A DNA stretch of 64,000 bases from Paractinoplanes lichenicola (GTDB lineage Bacteria; Actinomycetota; Actinomycetes; Mycobacteriales; Micromonosporaceae), in the NCBI RefSeq assembly GCF_016785085.1, contig NZ_JAENHO010000005.1, positions 124,001 through 188,000 on the forward strand, given 5' to 3'. Under the pieces are notes generated by a model. The model was not told the DNA's origin and made no database searches. It was given only the letters and a program-made list of their open reading frames with translations. The stretch's first letter is position 1; each line of letters opens with the position of its first letter. Positions 39,948-48,023 of the stretch are shown one piece after another. A program made the position numbers and the translations under genes.

Positions 39948-41452
39948 CGACCGCACCCGTGCTCGCCGTTCGTGACGTCGAGAAGACGTACACGAGCGGC
40001 ACCCGGGCCCTGCGCGGCGTCTCGATGCGGGTGCTCCCGGGAACGGTCCACGGCTTGATCGGCGCCAACGGCGCCGGCAAGTCCACCCTGATCAAGATCC
40101 TGTCCGGCTGGCAGCAGGCCAGCGCGGGCACGGTCGAGTGGAAGGGCGAGCCGGTCGACTGGTCGCGACCCGGCCAGGCGCTCGAGGCCGGCATGGCCGC
40201 CGTGCACCAGCACACCCCGCTGGTCGACGCCATGACCGTGGTCGAGAACGTGTTCCTCGGCCGGCGCGAGACCAAGCGATGGGACGCCCCCGCCCGCCGC
40301 GCCGAGCTGCTGGCGCTCTGCGAGCGGGTCGGCTACGAGCTCAACCCGGACGAGCTGGTCTCCGAGCTCTCGGTGGGCGCCCGCCAGATGGTGGCGATCC
40401 TGCAGGCGCTGGCCCGCGACCCGGACGTGGTGCTGCTCGACGAGCCGACCGCGGCGCTGTCGCCGGCCGAGCGCGAGGTGCTGTTCCGCTCGGTGCGGCG
40501 GCTGCGCGACTCCGGAACGACGTTCGTCTACACGTCGCACTTCCTCGACGAGGTGATGGCGCTGACCGACCACCTGACCGTGCTGCGGGACGGTCTCGTG
40601 GTGGTCGATTCGCCGACCGCCGACGTGACAGTGGAAAGCCTGGTCACCGCGATCGTCGGGAAGCGGCTGGCCCGGCTCGAAGCGTCTGCGCCTTTACAAC
40701 GGTCGCTTGGCCGGCCTGTGCTTCAAGTGCGCGAGCTCGCCTCTTCCGGACATTTCGGACCTATTGACTTGACCGTGCACGAGGGTGAGGTCGTCGGACT
40801 GGCTGGGTTGCTGGGCAGCGGGCGCACCGAGCTGCTGGAGGCGATCTACCGCGCGGATCCGGCTTCTTCCGGCGAGGTGCGGGTCGACGACCATTTGGTG
40901 CGGCACTCGCCCCGGGCCGCCGTCCGCGCGGGACTGGCTCTCGTCCCCGAGGACCGGGCGCGGCAGGGCTTCATCCGGGACTGGGAGATCTGGCGCAACA
41001 TCTCGCTGCCCTACCTGAGCGGCATGTCGTGGCGACGGATGCTGCCCGCACTTTTCCGCGAGCGTGCGCTCGCGGAGCAGGCCGTCGACGACCTGGGCAT
41101 CGTGGCCGGCTCGACCGACTCGCCGGTGGGGGAGCTGTCGGGCGGCAACGCGCAGAAGGTCGTGTTCGCCAAATGGGTGTACGGGCCGGCCCGGGTGCTG
41201 CTGCTCGACGAGCCCTCGGCCGGCGTCGACGTGGGCGCCAAGGCCGACATCCTGCAGCTCGTACGGCGGCTGGCCGACGACGGGCGCGGGGTGCTCATGG
41301 TGTCCAGCGAGTTCGAGGAACTGCTCACCGCCTGCGACCGGATCCTCGTCATCCGGCGCGGCGAGATCGTCGCCGACCTGCGGGTCGCCGACACCGATTT
41401 GCACGAGGTCACGGCGCTCGCCAGTGGCTTGAAAGAGGGGCAACCAGCATGA
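39941..41452 (+). CDS. Sugar ABC importer ATPase, RbsA type
   Basis: 503-residue tandem ATPase of the CUT2 class. The first domain has Walker A GANGAGKST (about residues 40-48), signature LSVGARQM and Walker B VVLLDEPTAALSP. The second has the non-standard P-loop LLGSGRTELLEAI, signature LSGGNAQKVVFAKW and Walker B VLLLDEPSAGVDVG. Only one of the two sites is likely to hydrolyse ATP well, as usual in the class. It overlaps binding-protein and permease genes at both ends, so all three are translationally coupled. Confidence 0.94.
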   Translation: MVTTAPVLAVRDVEKTYTSGTRALRGVSMRVLPGTVHGLIGANGAGKSTLIKILSGWQQASAGTVEWKGEPVDWSRPGQALEAGMAAVHQHTPLVDAMTVVENVFLGRRETKRWDAPARRAELLALCERVGYELNPDELVSELSVGARQMVAILQALARDPDVVLLDEPTAALSPAEREVLFRSVRRLRDSGTTFVYTSHFLDEVMALTDHLTVLRDGLVVVDSPTADVTVESLVTAIVGKRLARLEASAPLQRSLGRPVLQVRELASSGHFGPIDLTVHEGEVVGLAGLLGSGRTELLEAIYRADPASSGEVRVDDHLVRHSPRAAVRAGLALVPEDRARQGFIRDWEIWRNISLPYLSGMSWRRMLPALFRERALAEQAVDDLGIVAGSTDSPVGELSGGNAQKVVFAKWVYGPARVLLLDEPSAGVDVGAKADILQLVRRLADDGRGVLMVSSEFEELLTACDRILVIRRGEIVADLRVADTDLHEVTALASGLKEGQPA

Positions 41453-42645
41453 GTTCTTCGTGGCGGCGCTCGCTCGCGCCCCGGGCGGCCGGAGTCGTGT
41501 ACGCGTTCATCGCGCTCGTCGCGATCCTGACCATCACGTCGGCCGCGCAGGGGCGCCCGAGCTACCTGAGCAGCGTCAACCTGAGCAACATCCTCGACCA
41601 GTCGGCGCTCATCGCGATCCTGGCCATCTTCATGACGGTCGTGCTGATCACCGGCAACTTCGACCTGTCGGTGGCCTCCACGGCGGCGCTCGCGGGCACT
41701 GTGGCGTTGAAGACCATCGACTCGTACGGGCCGGTGGTGGCTCTGCTGGCCGCCCTGATCACCGGGGCTCTGGTCGGTTTGGTCAACGCGGTGCTCGTAC
41801 AGAAGCTCGGGGTCAACGCCTTCATCGTCACGCTCGGCACACTGACCGCGGTGCGAGGCGTGGTGCAGGCGATCCTCGACGGGCAGAGCATCACCGCCAA
41901 GGACACGACGCTGCTCGACCTCGCGACCGCCCGCTGGACCCTGCCGATCGCCGTGGCCGTCGTGATCGGCGTGCTGCTGATCGCCGGCGCCCTCCTGCTG
42001 ATCCGGCGCGGCAAGTCGATCGTGGCGACGGCCGGCCTGTGGTTCGCCGGCCTGGCCCTGATCCTGCTGGCCGTGTTCCGCCCGCTGATGCTGACCCAGA
42101 CCGCACCCGTCTGGATCATGCTGGTGCTCGCCGTCCTGACCGCGCTGGTGCTGCGCTTCACGGTGGTCGGCCGCAACCTGTACGCCGTGGGCGGCAACCC
42201 GGAGGCGGCGCGCCTGTCCGGCATCGCCGTCGACCGCTACAAGATGGTGGCCTTCGTGGTGAACGGCACCGTGGCGGCGATGGTCGGCGTGCTCTACGCG
42301 GGCCGCTTCAACTCCGTCGACCCCACAGTCCTGACCGGCGGCGAACTGACCGTCATCGCGGCCGCGGTGCTGGGCGGAACCTCCCTCTTCGGCGGTTCGG
42401 GTTACGTCGCGAAGTCGGTCGTGGGCACGCTGATTCTGTTCACGCTGAGCAACGGGTTCAACGTGCTGAACATCGGCTCCAACTACCAGAACGTGGTGCA
42501 GGGGACCGTGCTGGTGGCTGCGGCTTCGCTCTACACGGCTACCAGTGGTCGGGAGCGTCGGCGGTTCCGGTTGGCTCTGCGGCGGGGGAAGGGCGATCCG
42601 CCGGCGTCGACGCAGCCGTCGGAAAAGGTGCTGGTCGAACACTGA
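41449..42645 (+). CDS. Sugar ABC importer permease, RbsC/XylH type
   Basis: 398 residues, longer than typical RbsC and closer to XylH-type permeases with about ten to fourteen helices: FMTVVLITGNFDLSVASTAALAGTVAL (signature), FIVTLGTLTAVRGVVQAILDGQSI, then TVVGRNLYAVGGNPEAARLSGIAVDRYKM and ELTVIAAAVLGGTSLFGGSGYV. The C-terminal 40 residues are charged. The start overlaps the ATPase stop (ATGA). A direct repeat begins at the last codon, followed by a terminator hairpin. Confidence 0.93.
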   Translation: MSSSWRRSLAPRAAGVVYAFIALVAILTITSAAQGRPSYLSSVNLSNILDQSALIAILAIFMTVVLITGNFDLSVASTAALAGTVALKTIDSYGPVVALLAALITGALVGLVNAVLVQKLGVNAFIVTLGTLTAVRGVVQAILDGQSITAKDTTLLDLATARWTLPIAVAVVIGVLLIAGALLLIRRGKSIVATAGLWFAGLALILLAVFRPLMLTQTAPVWIMLVLAVLTALVLRFTVVGRNLYAVGGNPEAARLSGIAVDRYKMVAFVVNGTVAAMVGVLYAGRFNSVDPTVLTGGELTVIAAAVLGGTSLFGGSGYVAKSVVGTLILFTLSNGFNVLNIGSNYQNVVQGTVLVAAASLYTATSGRERRRFRLALRRGKGDPPASTQPSEKVLVEH

Positions 42646-42681
42646 ACGAGGCCCGGCGACGGGCAGTGAACGAGGCCCGGC
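42643..42681 (+). repeat. 15-bp direct repeat leading into terminator
   Basis: TGAACGAGGCCCGGC at 42643-42657 and 42667-42681. The second copy supplies the left arm of the terminator. Confidence 0.75.
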
Positions 42682-42700
42682 AGCAACGGCGCTGCCGGGC
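42675..42700 (+). terminator. Hairpin terminator of the transport operon
   Basis: Perfect 10-bp stem GCCCGGCAGC with GCTGCCGGGC around AACGGC, 30 bases after the permease stop. Confidence 0.82.
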
Positions 42701-42725
42701 TTCCCTGTGCATAGGTTTCGGGCGC

Positions 42726-42734
42726 TGTGGACAA
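42726..42734 (-). other. DnaA-box-like site
   Basis: TGTGGACAA, the complement of TTGTCCACA, in the 244-base gap before the next gene. Single copy; function unknown. Confidence 0.4.
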
Positions 42735-42889
42735 CTCGGGGCTCCGGCTTGACAAGGGCGTAAGTTCGGGGCTGTCTTTCTTCCCTGGGTGGGCGGGGGA
42801 GGCGGTGGCTGCTCCGCGATCTTGCAACAGCCATGGACGGGCATCGCTACCTTCGTGGTGGTGGCAGACCCCACCGAACGGCCGAGCCG

Positions 42890-43228
42890 ATGACCGGCCG
42901 TCCTCTGCCCGACATGGCGGGAGCGCAGCGGCGGTGGGAGGCCTGGTTCGACGCCTTCACCAGGATTCGTGACGCCTGGCCCGTACGGGTTGAAGCGTTG
43001 TGCCCGGACGGGGATGGCGGGCGGTTGCACATCACGTACACGGGAAGCTCGGAAAGCAGAATCGGCTTCGCGACGCTGTGGTGCGACGTGGCACGCGACG
43101 GTATTTTTCTGCCCCGGGTCGGCATTCCGGAGGGCGCCGAGATGCTGGCCTTCGACGCGACGCCCGAGGAGCGCGCGGCCGTCATGCCGGAGATTCGGCT
43201 CATCCCCACGGACCCGTACGACGGTTAG
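42890..43228 (+). CDS. Hypothetical protein
   Basis: 112 residues: an amphipathic N-terminus (AQRRWEAWFDAFTRIRDAWPVRVEAL) and a beta-rich centre (RLHITYTGSSESRIGFATLWCDVARDGIFLPRVGIPEGAEMLAF). It resembles small immunity-like or CDI-associated proteins in length and composition, but no family is recognised. The ATG at 42890 is chosen over 42833, which would add Arg-rich residues of poor coding quality. It precedes a broken UPF0158 gene by eight bases. Confidence 0.5.
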   Translation: MTGRPLPDMAGAQRRWEAWFDAFTRIRDAWPVRVEALCPDGDGGRLHITYTGSSESRIGFATLWCDVARDGIFLPRVGIPEGAEMLAFDATPEERAAVMPEIRLIPTDPYDG

Positions 43229-43236
43229 GATCCGGC

Positions 43237-43513
43237 ATGCTGCGGATTGAGCAGGTGGATCTCGGAGAGCTGGCGGCCGCGCTCGAGGATTGATTCCCGT
43301 ACGGGTGCGCTTGGGCCCTGGACGTCGGATGGCGGCATCGACGGCGAAAGCCCCGTCGACCTGGACGATTTGGATCCTGCCCTGATTCTGGTCGATCCGG
43401 TGCCGTCCCACGCGGCTCGGCACACGGTGGACTGGCTGATGGACAGCGGGCTGGTCGACGAGGAACAGGCCGTCGCCTTCGGGAGCGGGCACCCCGATCC
43501 CGCCGTTCCCTGA
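43237..43513 (+). pseudogene. Frameshifted UPF0158-like gene
   Basis: The frame from ATG 43237 reads MLRIEQVDLGELAAALED and stops at once. An overlapping frame continues SRTGALGPWTSDGG...DDLDPALILVDPVPSHAARHTVDWLMDSGLVD. Together they look like a UPF0158 protein (L-x-x-LA-x-ALE, then a D-x-R/Q-TG-x strand and a helical tail) that has lost bases and a few codons between the two parts, near a CCCGTACGGG motif at 43296. It is probably non-functional. Confidence 0.6.
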
Positions 43514-43583
43514 CTTTTTGTTATCGGAGGACGGGCGGCCCGTCTCCCCATCCGGCGATCAAGAACTGGGTGAGGAGCGACCT

Positions 43584-44762
43584 GTGTCGAACTCGACGGA
43601 CGTGCCGCAGTCGCGTCATCGGCGGCGGCCCAAGCGGGCGCTGGCCGTCGTCTGCGCGGGCGTGGCTGTGGTCGCGGTCGCGGCGGCCGGTGTGTCGCTG
43701 GCGGGCAGCAAGGGCGAGAGCGAGCCCGCCGGCGACGTGCTTGTCGCGGGAACAGCGGCCCCGACCCCGCCGCCGACTTCCGCCGCCGCCGTGCCGACTC
43801 CGGCTGCTCGGACCTCCACGTCGCCCGCCGCGAGACCCGCCAAGACAACGGCCGCCGCCACCGCCCCGGCCCCTCGCGGCGGCTGGATCCCGGTCGACCG
43901 GGCCGCCTGGCAGAAGCAGGTCAACGCCTACAAGGCGCGCAAGGTCGACCCCGTGCCGTCCGGCGTCGGCGACCTCCCCGAGTTCCGCGCCGACTGCCAA
44001 TACAGCCATCGCCGGGCCGACGACCCGATCGTCTTTCCGGGGCTGGCGGGCGCTTCGCACATGCATTCGTTCGTCGGCAACAAGGCCGTCGACGCGGACA
44101 CCACCGCCGGTGACCTGATGAAGTTCACCGCGACCACCTGCAAGCCCGTGCTCGACCATTCGGCGTACTGGGTCCCGACTCTTTATGACAACGCGACGAA
44201 GAAGCCGGTCGAAACCACGGGCTTCCGCGTCTATTACCGCTCGCTGCGCAAGAGCTCGTCGGACGTGATGCCGATGCCGAACGGCCTGCGCATGATCGCC
44301 GGCGACGCCAAGAAGAAGGTGCCGACGCCGCGCGGGGCGCAGGGGCAGTTCTATTGCGCCTTCTACGGCCCCGGCGACCTCGACGGCATCGCCCGCAGCA
44401 CGAACGGCAACTGGCCCATCTGCGGCGAGCCGGCCACGCTGCATTTCATGATGCAGTTCCCGGACTGCTGGGACGGCAAAAACCTGGACAGCCCCAACCA
44501 CAAGGATCACGTCAAGTACGGCGACGAGCAGGGTTGCCCGGCGAGCCATCCCGTACGCATCCCGGCCATCACCTTCGACATCCAGTACGGGGCCAAGGGC
44601 ACGAAGGCCGGCTATTACCTGTCCTCGGATCCGCAGGGCAAAAGCGCCTCCTCCATGCACGGCGACGCCTTCGTGATGTGGGACGCCGACGCCATGAACA
44701 AGCGCACCAAGAACTGCATCGCCGAACGTAAGACCTGCGACAACAACGGCTACTACCGCTAG
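43584..44762 (+). CDS. Secreted DUF1996 domain protein
   Basis: 392 residues. A basic N-terminus and one helix (KRALAVVCAGVAVVAVAAAGVSLAG) act as signal peptide or anchor, followed by an Ala/Pro/Thr-rich linker (about 60-100). The DUF1996 domain then contains FRADCQYSHRRADDPIVFPGLAGASHMHSFVGN (conserved H-x-H-x-F), SAYWVPTLYDN, MPMPNGLRMIAGDA, FPDCWDGKNLDSPNHKDHVKY and CPASHPVRIPAI. These blocks define the family, whose biochemical role is unknown; it occurs in secreted fungal and actinobacterial proteins, often with carbohydrate-binding modules. GAGGAG is seven bases upstream of the GTG. Confidence 0.9.
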   Translation: MSNSTDVPQSRHRRRPKRALAVVCAGVAVVAVAAAGVSLAGSKGESEPAGDVLVAGTAAPTPPPTSAAAVPTPAARTSTSPAARPAKTTAAATAPAPRGGWIPVDRAAWQKQVNAYKARKVDPVPSGVGDLPEFRADCQYSHRRADDPIVFPGLAGASHMHSFVGNKAVDADTTAGDLMKFTATTCKPVLDHSAYWVPTLYDNATKKPVETTGFRVYYRSLRKSSSDVMPMPNGLRMIAGDAKKKVPTPRGAQGQFYCAFYGPGDLDGIARSTNGNWPICGEPATLHFMMQFPDCWDGKNLDSPNHKDHVKYGDEQGCPASHPVRIPAITFDIQYGAKGTKAGYYLSSDPQGKSASSMHGDAFVMWDADAMNKRTKNCIAERKTCDNNGYYR

Positions 44763-44770
44763 TTGCCGAG

Positions 44771-44782
44771 TGACTATAGTCA
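44771..44782. promoter_or_regulatory. Palindromic operator over a -10 box
   Basis: TGACTATAGTCA, a perfect 12-bp palindrome whose centre contains TATAGT (44775-44780), eight bases before the ATG of the helicase fragment. A repressor here would block the promoter directly. Confidence 0.55.
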
Positions 44783-44788
44783 TGGAGC

Positions 44789-45370
44789 ATGAGTGACAGG
44801 GTCCTGTTCGTCCACGACACCAGCTTCCGGCTGACCGAGGGGAACCTGACCCAGGCGGCAGTGCATCGAGCCCTGGTCGCGGACGACGCCCGCAACGGCC
44901 GGATCGTCGCGGACGTCGCGGCCGCGCTGGACCGCGGCCGGAACTGCCTCGTGCTCACCCGCTGGGTCGCCCACGTGGCGATCCTGGCCGCACAGCTGAC
45001 GACCCGCGGGCACCATGCCCTGTCGCTGCGCGGAGGCATGGGCGCCGCCGACCGGAACGCCGCAACGGACCGGCTCGCGAGGGTCGCGGCGGGCGACGGG
45101 TTGCTCGCCGTCGGCACCACGTCGTTCGTCGGCCTGGACTTCGACGCACCCGCCCTCGACACGCTGTTCCTGGCCGGCCCGATCGCCTTCGAGGGCCTGT
45201 TGGTCCAGTGCGCCCGTCGAGTGCTCCGCCCGGCGCCCGGCAAGCACGTCTGCGAGGTGCACGACTACCACGACCCGGCGATCCCGAACCTGGCCGCCGC
45301 CCTGCGTTGCCGCAGGTCCGGATATCGCGCGCTGGGCTTCCGGGAGGTCGCTAGCCGGGACCCGCGGTGA
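44789..45370 (+). CDS. Helicase C-terminal domain fragment (SF2 type)
   Basis: 193 residues that match only the second RecA-like domain of a DEAD/DEAH (type I/III restriction-like) helicase: NCLVLTRWVAHVAILAAQL (motif IV region), LSLRGGMGAADRNAATDRLARVAAGDGLLAVGTTSFVGLDFDAPALDTLFLAGPI (motif V), and LLVQCARRVLRPAPGKHVCEVHDYHD (motif VI, Q-x-x-x-R). The first domain with the Walker sites is absent, so it cannot be an ATPase alone. It may be a remnant of a lost system or a stand-alone regulator; a clean promoter lies in front. It overlaps the convergent metallophosphoesterase by 20 bases. Confidence 0.65.
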   Translation: MSDRVLFVHDTSFRLTEGNLTQAAVHRALVADDARNGRIVADVAAALDRGRNCLVLTRWVAHVAILAAQLTTRGHHALSLRGGMGAADRNAATDRLARVAAGDGLLAVGTTSFVGLDFDAPALDTLFLAGPIAFEGLLVQCARRVLRPAPGKHVCEVHDYHDPAIPNLAAALRCRRSGYRALGFREVASRDPR

Positions 45371-45944
45371 AGACCGCGACCCGGCTGTCGACGTTGACGA
45401 CGTGGCCGCCGCCCAGCCTGGCCGCGGGTTCGGACCACGAGACGTGACCACACAGGGCGAGGCCAGGTGCGCGCGGCTTGAGCAGGGCGATATCGCGACC
45501 CAGGGCGCCGACCTGCTCGGTCGTCACCTCGTCGTGGCTGCCGGCCACCCCGAAGACCATCGGACAGCCCGCGGCCACGAACGCCAACCACATATCGCCG
45601 ACCGGGCCCGACGCCCCGCGGCTGTCGGCCTCGGGCGCCGAATGCAGATCACCGGTCAGCAGCACTCCGACCCGGTCCGGGGGCGGCAACAGGCCGTCGT
45701 CTGCCCAGACACCCAGGTAGTCGGCGACGGCTATGCCCAACAACCCGGGCCGGCCGCCGAGTGGTGACACGGCGATTCCTTGCAGGTCGCCGGCCGCGAC
45801 AATCGCGTCGTAGCCTCCGGGCAGAGCATCCACCCGAAATCGCTCGACCGCCAGCCGCGCGCCCTCGGTCCCGCCACCCGGCGCGGCGGCCCGGTAAGAG
45901 ATCGTCGCCAGCCGCTGCGGGCGGTCGGCGCGCAGCCGCATCAT
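45351..45944 (-). CDS. Metallophosphoesterase, shortened and probably degenerate
   Basis: 197 residues of the calcineurin-like phosphoesterase family: YDAIVAAGDLQG, VGVLLTGDLHSA, FGVAGSHDEV and LALCGHVSWSEPAARLGGGHVVNVDSRVAVF. The expected GNHD/E motif reads GSHDE (Asn to Ser at about residue 136). Only about 30 residues separate it from the GHxx motif (about 166), far fewer than usual, so a middle segment carrying further metal ligands seems to be deleted. It is probably inactive. A small upstream frame ends three bases before its ATG. Confidence 0.6.
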   Translation of the reverse strand: MMRLRADRPQRLATISYRAAAPGGGTEGARLAVERFRVDALPGGYDAIVAAGDLQGIAVSPLGGRPGLLGIAVADYLGVWADDGLLPPPDRVGVLLTGDLHSAPEADSRGASGPVGDMWLAFVAAGCPMVFGVAGSHDEVTTEQVGALGRDIALLKPRAPGLALCGHVSWSEPAARLGGGHVVNVDSRVAVFTAGPG

Positions 45945-45947
45945 CGA

Positions 45948-46091
45948 TCAGTCCAGCTCGCGTCGCCGCAGAAACGTGGCGGCATCGGGTCGTCCGACAT
46001 ACGCGGTGTCGTCGGTGAAATCCTGCGCCTCGGAGAAGCTGCGTGGTGTGCGGTCGCCGCCGCGGCGGGAGCTTCTGCGGCGGCCGGTCAT
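45948..46091 (-). CDS. Possible small basic protein
   Basis: 47 codons: MTGRRRSSRRGGDRTPRSF, then SEAQDFTDDTAYVGRPDAATFLRRRELD. The second half has normal protein-like composition, and the stop is four bases before the metallophosphoesterase start, which would allow coupling. No ribosome-binding site is clear. It may be a real small gene or the 3' end of a lost longer one. Confidence 0.35.
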   Translation of the reverse strand: MTGRRRSSRRGGDRTPRSFSEAQDFTDDTAYVGRPDAATFLRRRELD

Positions 46092-46257
46092 GGCGGCCGC
46101 CGCCGAGGGGTTTGCGTCATCGACTCTCCGATTCGCGACTTGGCGCAGGGGTCGGTCGTCGGCTCAGGGTATCGATCGGTGTCACACCGCGGCTTGCGGC
46201 GGCATTGCGGGGAGGTCGTTGATTTCTTGACTGTTTCGCGGTCGGCGGCATAGGGTC

Positions 46258-46273
46258 GGTCAAACGATTGAAC
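46258..46273. promoter_or_regulatory. LacI-type operator, copy 2
   Basis: GGTCAA-ACGA-TTGAAC, one mismatch to the perfect copy at 37541-37556, placed 17 bases before the SDR start codon, where binding would block transcription. Confidence 0.8.
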
Positions 46274-46290
46274 GAGCCTAGGTGGACGGC

Positions 46291-47061
46291 ATGCGGGTTG
46301 ACCTCGACGGGCGGGCTGCGCTCGTCACCGGGGGTGGGGGCGGCCTCGGCAAAGCCGTGGCTCAGGCCCTCCTGAAGGGCGGCGCGACGGTCGTCATCGC
46401 CGACCTGCCGGGGGAGCGGCTCGACAAAGCGGCCTCCGAGCTCGGTGTGCCCGCCGTCGGGACCGATTTGTCCGATCCGGCGAACTGCCGGGATGTGGTC
46501 GGGGCAGCCGTGGCCAAGGCCGGCCGGGAGCTGAGCATTCTGGTCAACGCGGTCGGCATCATGAAGACGAGGCCGCCCGCCGAGATCGGTGATGCGGATT
46601 GGCAGCGGACGTTCGATGTCAATCTGACCGGAGTTTTTCACACGCTCCGGGCCGCGGCTCAGCGAATGAAGGAAAACGGCGGCGGCAGCATCGTGACGCT
46701 CAGTTCGGTCGCCGGGCGGTCCGGGCGGCCCGACGCGATGGATTACGCCGCCAGCAAGGCCGCCCTGCTGTCCCTGACCAAGTCGGCCGCCCTGGCGTAC
46801 GGGCCCGAGGTCCGGGTCAACGCCGTCTGCCCGGGCGTTTTCCTCACCGACATGTGGTCGGGCATTCTCGCCGACCGGGATCGGGAGTTCGGGCCGGGCG
46901 CCGGGCGGCAATACCTCGACGACGTCGGCCGGCGCACCCCGCTGGGCCGGGTCGGCGACCCCGATGAGCTCGCCAACGCGGTCGCGTTCCTGGTGAGCGA
47001 CCTCGCCTCGTTCGTCACGGGCCAGGCGCTCAACGTCGACGGCGGACTGGAGATGGATTGA
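46291..47061 (+). CDS. Short-chain dehydrogenase/reductase (SDR)
   Basis: 256-residue classical SDR. The cofactor motif is ALVTGGGGGLGKAVAQALLKGG (TGxxxGxG), with Asp after the second strand (IADLPGERL) favouring NAD. Catalytic Ser is in SIVTLSSVAGRSG, and Tyr/Lys in YAASKAALL. The C-terminus FVTGQALNVDGGLEMD is standard. It probably oxidises a hydroxyl of the pathway intermediate. The ATG at 46291 is preferred over the GTG at 46282 because AGGTGG lies six bases upstream of it. First gene of a five-gene operon that includes the LacI regulator. Confidence 0.92.
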   Translation: MRVDLDGRAALVTGGGGGLGKAVAQALLKGGATVVIADLPGERLDKAASELGVPAVGTDLSDPANCRDVVGAAVAKAGRELSILVNAVGIMKTRPPAEIGDADWQRTFDVNLTGVFHTLRAAAQRMKENGGGSIVTLSSVAGRSGRPDAMDYAASKAALLSLTKSAALAYGPEVRVNAVCPGVFLTDMWSGILADRDREFGPGAGRQYLDDVGRRTPLGRVGDPDELANAVAFLVSDLASFVTGQALNVDGGLEMD

Positions 47062-47093
47062 TGCACCGCGCTCGCAACCAACAGGAGCCGCAC

Positions 47094-48023
47094 ATGAGTC
47101 AAGAACTGGCCGATCTGCACGCCATGTGGCGGATCCGCGTGCTGGAGGAGACGATCCTGCGGCTGCGGCTCGACGGTGACGTCGTCGGTTCCGTGCACCT
47201 CGAGAACGGGCAGGAGGCGATCGCGGTCGGGGCGTGCCGCCGGTTGCGCAAGCAGGACGCCGTCTTCAGCACCTATCGCGGCCACGGCTGGGCGCTGGCC
47301 CGTGGCGTCCCGCCCGAAAAGATCCTCGCCGAGCTGCTCTATCGCCGCACCGGGGTGAACGGCGGCCGCGGTGGGTCGGCGCATTTCTCGGCCCCGGAGT
47401 ACGGCTTCTACGGCGAGAACTCGATCGTCGGCGCCGGTGCCCCGATCGCGGTCGGCGCGGCGCTCGCGGCCAAGTTCGACGGCAGCGGCCGCGTCGCGCT
47501 CACCGTCTTCGGCGACGGCGCGATGAACCAGGGCGGTGTGACCGAGGCGATGAACCTGGCCGCGGCCATGGATTTGCCGGTCGTCTTCGTCTGCGAGAAC
47601 AACAAGTATTCCGAGCTCACCCCGATCAACGACATGGTCCGCAACCCCGACCTGTCGGCGCGGGCGCACGCGCTGGGCATCCCGGCCGTCCGCATCGACG
47701 GCAACGACCCGGCCGAGGTGGCGGCGGCGGTCGGGCTGGCCGTCACCACCGCCGAGCACGGGCGCGGGCCGACCTTCATCGAGGCGGCGACGCGGCGGAT
47801 CACCGGGCACTACATCGGCGACGCGCAGACGTATCGGCCGGCCGGCGAGCTCGAGGCCGACGAGAAGAACGAGCCCCTCGTACGGCTGGGCCAGAAGCTG
47901 GGCGAGGCGCAAGCCCAAAAGGCCGAGCAGCGCGCCCGCGACGAGATCGCCGCCGCCACCGAGCGTGCGCTGGCCGCACCCTTGACCGACCCGTCCACTG
48001 CCCGGGAGCACCTGTATGTCTGA
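47094..48023 (+). CDS. TPP-dependent dehydrogenase E1 component, alpha subunit (acetoin/pyruvate type)
   Basis: 309 residues. Thiamin diphosphate motif GDGAMNQGGVTEAMNLAAAMDLPVVFVCENNKYSE (GDG...NN) is complete. Family blocks are LRLDGDVVGSVHLENGQEAIAVGACRRL, FSTYRGHGWALARGVPPEKILAELLYRRTGVNGGRGGSAHF and the phosphorylation-loop region RRITGHYIGDAQTYRP. It is closer to acetoin dehydrogenase/branched 2-oxo acid E1 alpha than to AceE. No E2 or E3 gene is nearby, which is unusual: it must borrow them or run a non-oxidative or artificial-acceptor reaction. AGGAG precedes the ATG. Confidence 0.93.
   Translation: MSQELADLHAMWRIRVLEETILRLRLDGDVVGSVHLENGQEAIAVGACRRLRKQDAVFSTYRGHGWALARGVPPEKILAELLYRRTGVNGGRGGSAHFSAPEYGFYGENSIVGAGAPIAVGAALAAKFDGSGRVALTVFGDGAMNQGGVTEAMNLAAAMDLPVVFVCENNKYSELTPINDMVRNPDLSARAHALGIPAVRIDGNDPAEVAAAVGLAVTTAEHGRGPTFIEAATRRITGHYIGDAQTYRPAGELEADEKNEPLVRLGQKLGEAQAQKAEQRARDEIAAATERALAAPLTDPSTAREHLYV

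Larger units (their letters stand above)
45945..46290. other. Intergenic/control region before the SDR operon
   Basis: 346 bases between divergent genes. It holds one possible 47-codon frame on the minus strand (45948-46091) and the LacI-type operator at 46258-46273. Otherwise I see no gene. Confidence 0.5.
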
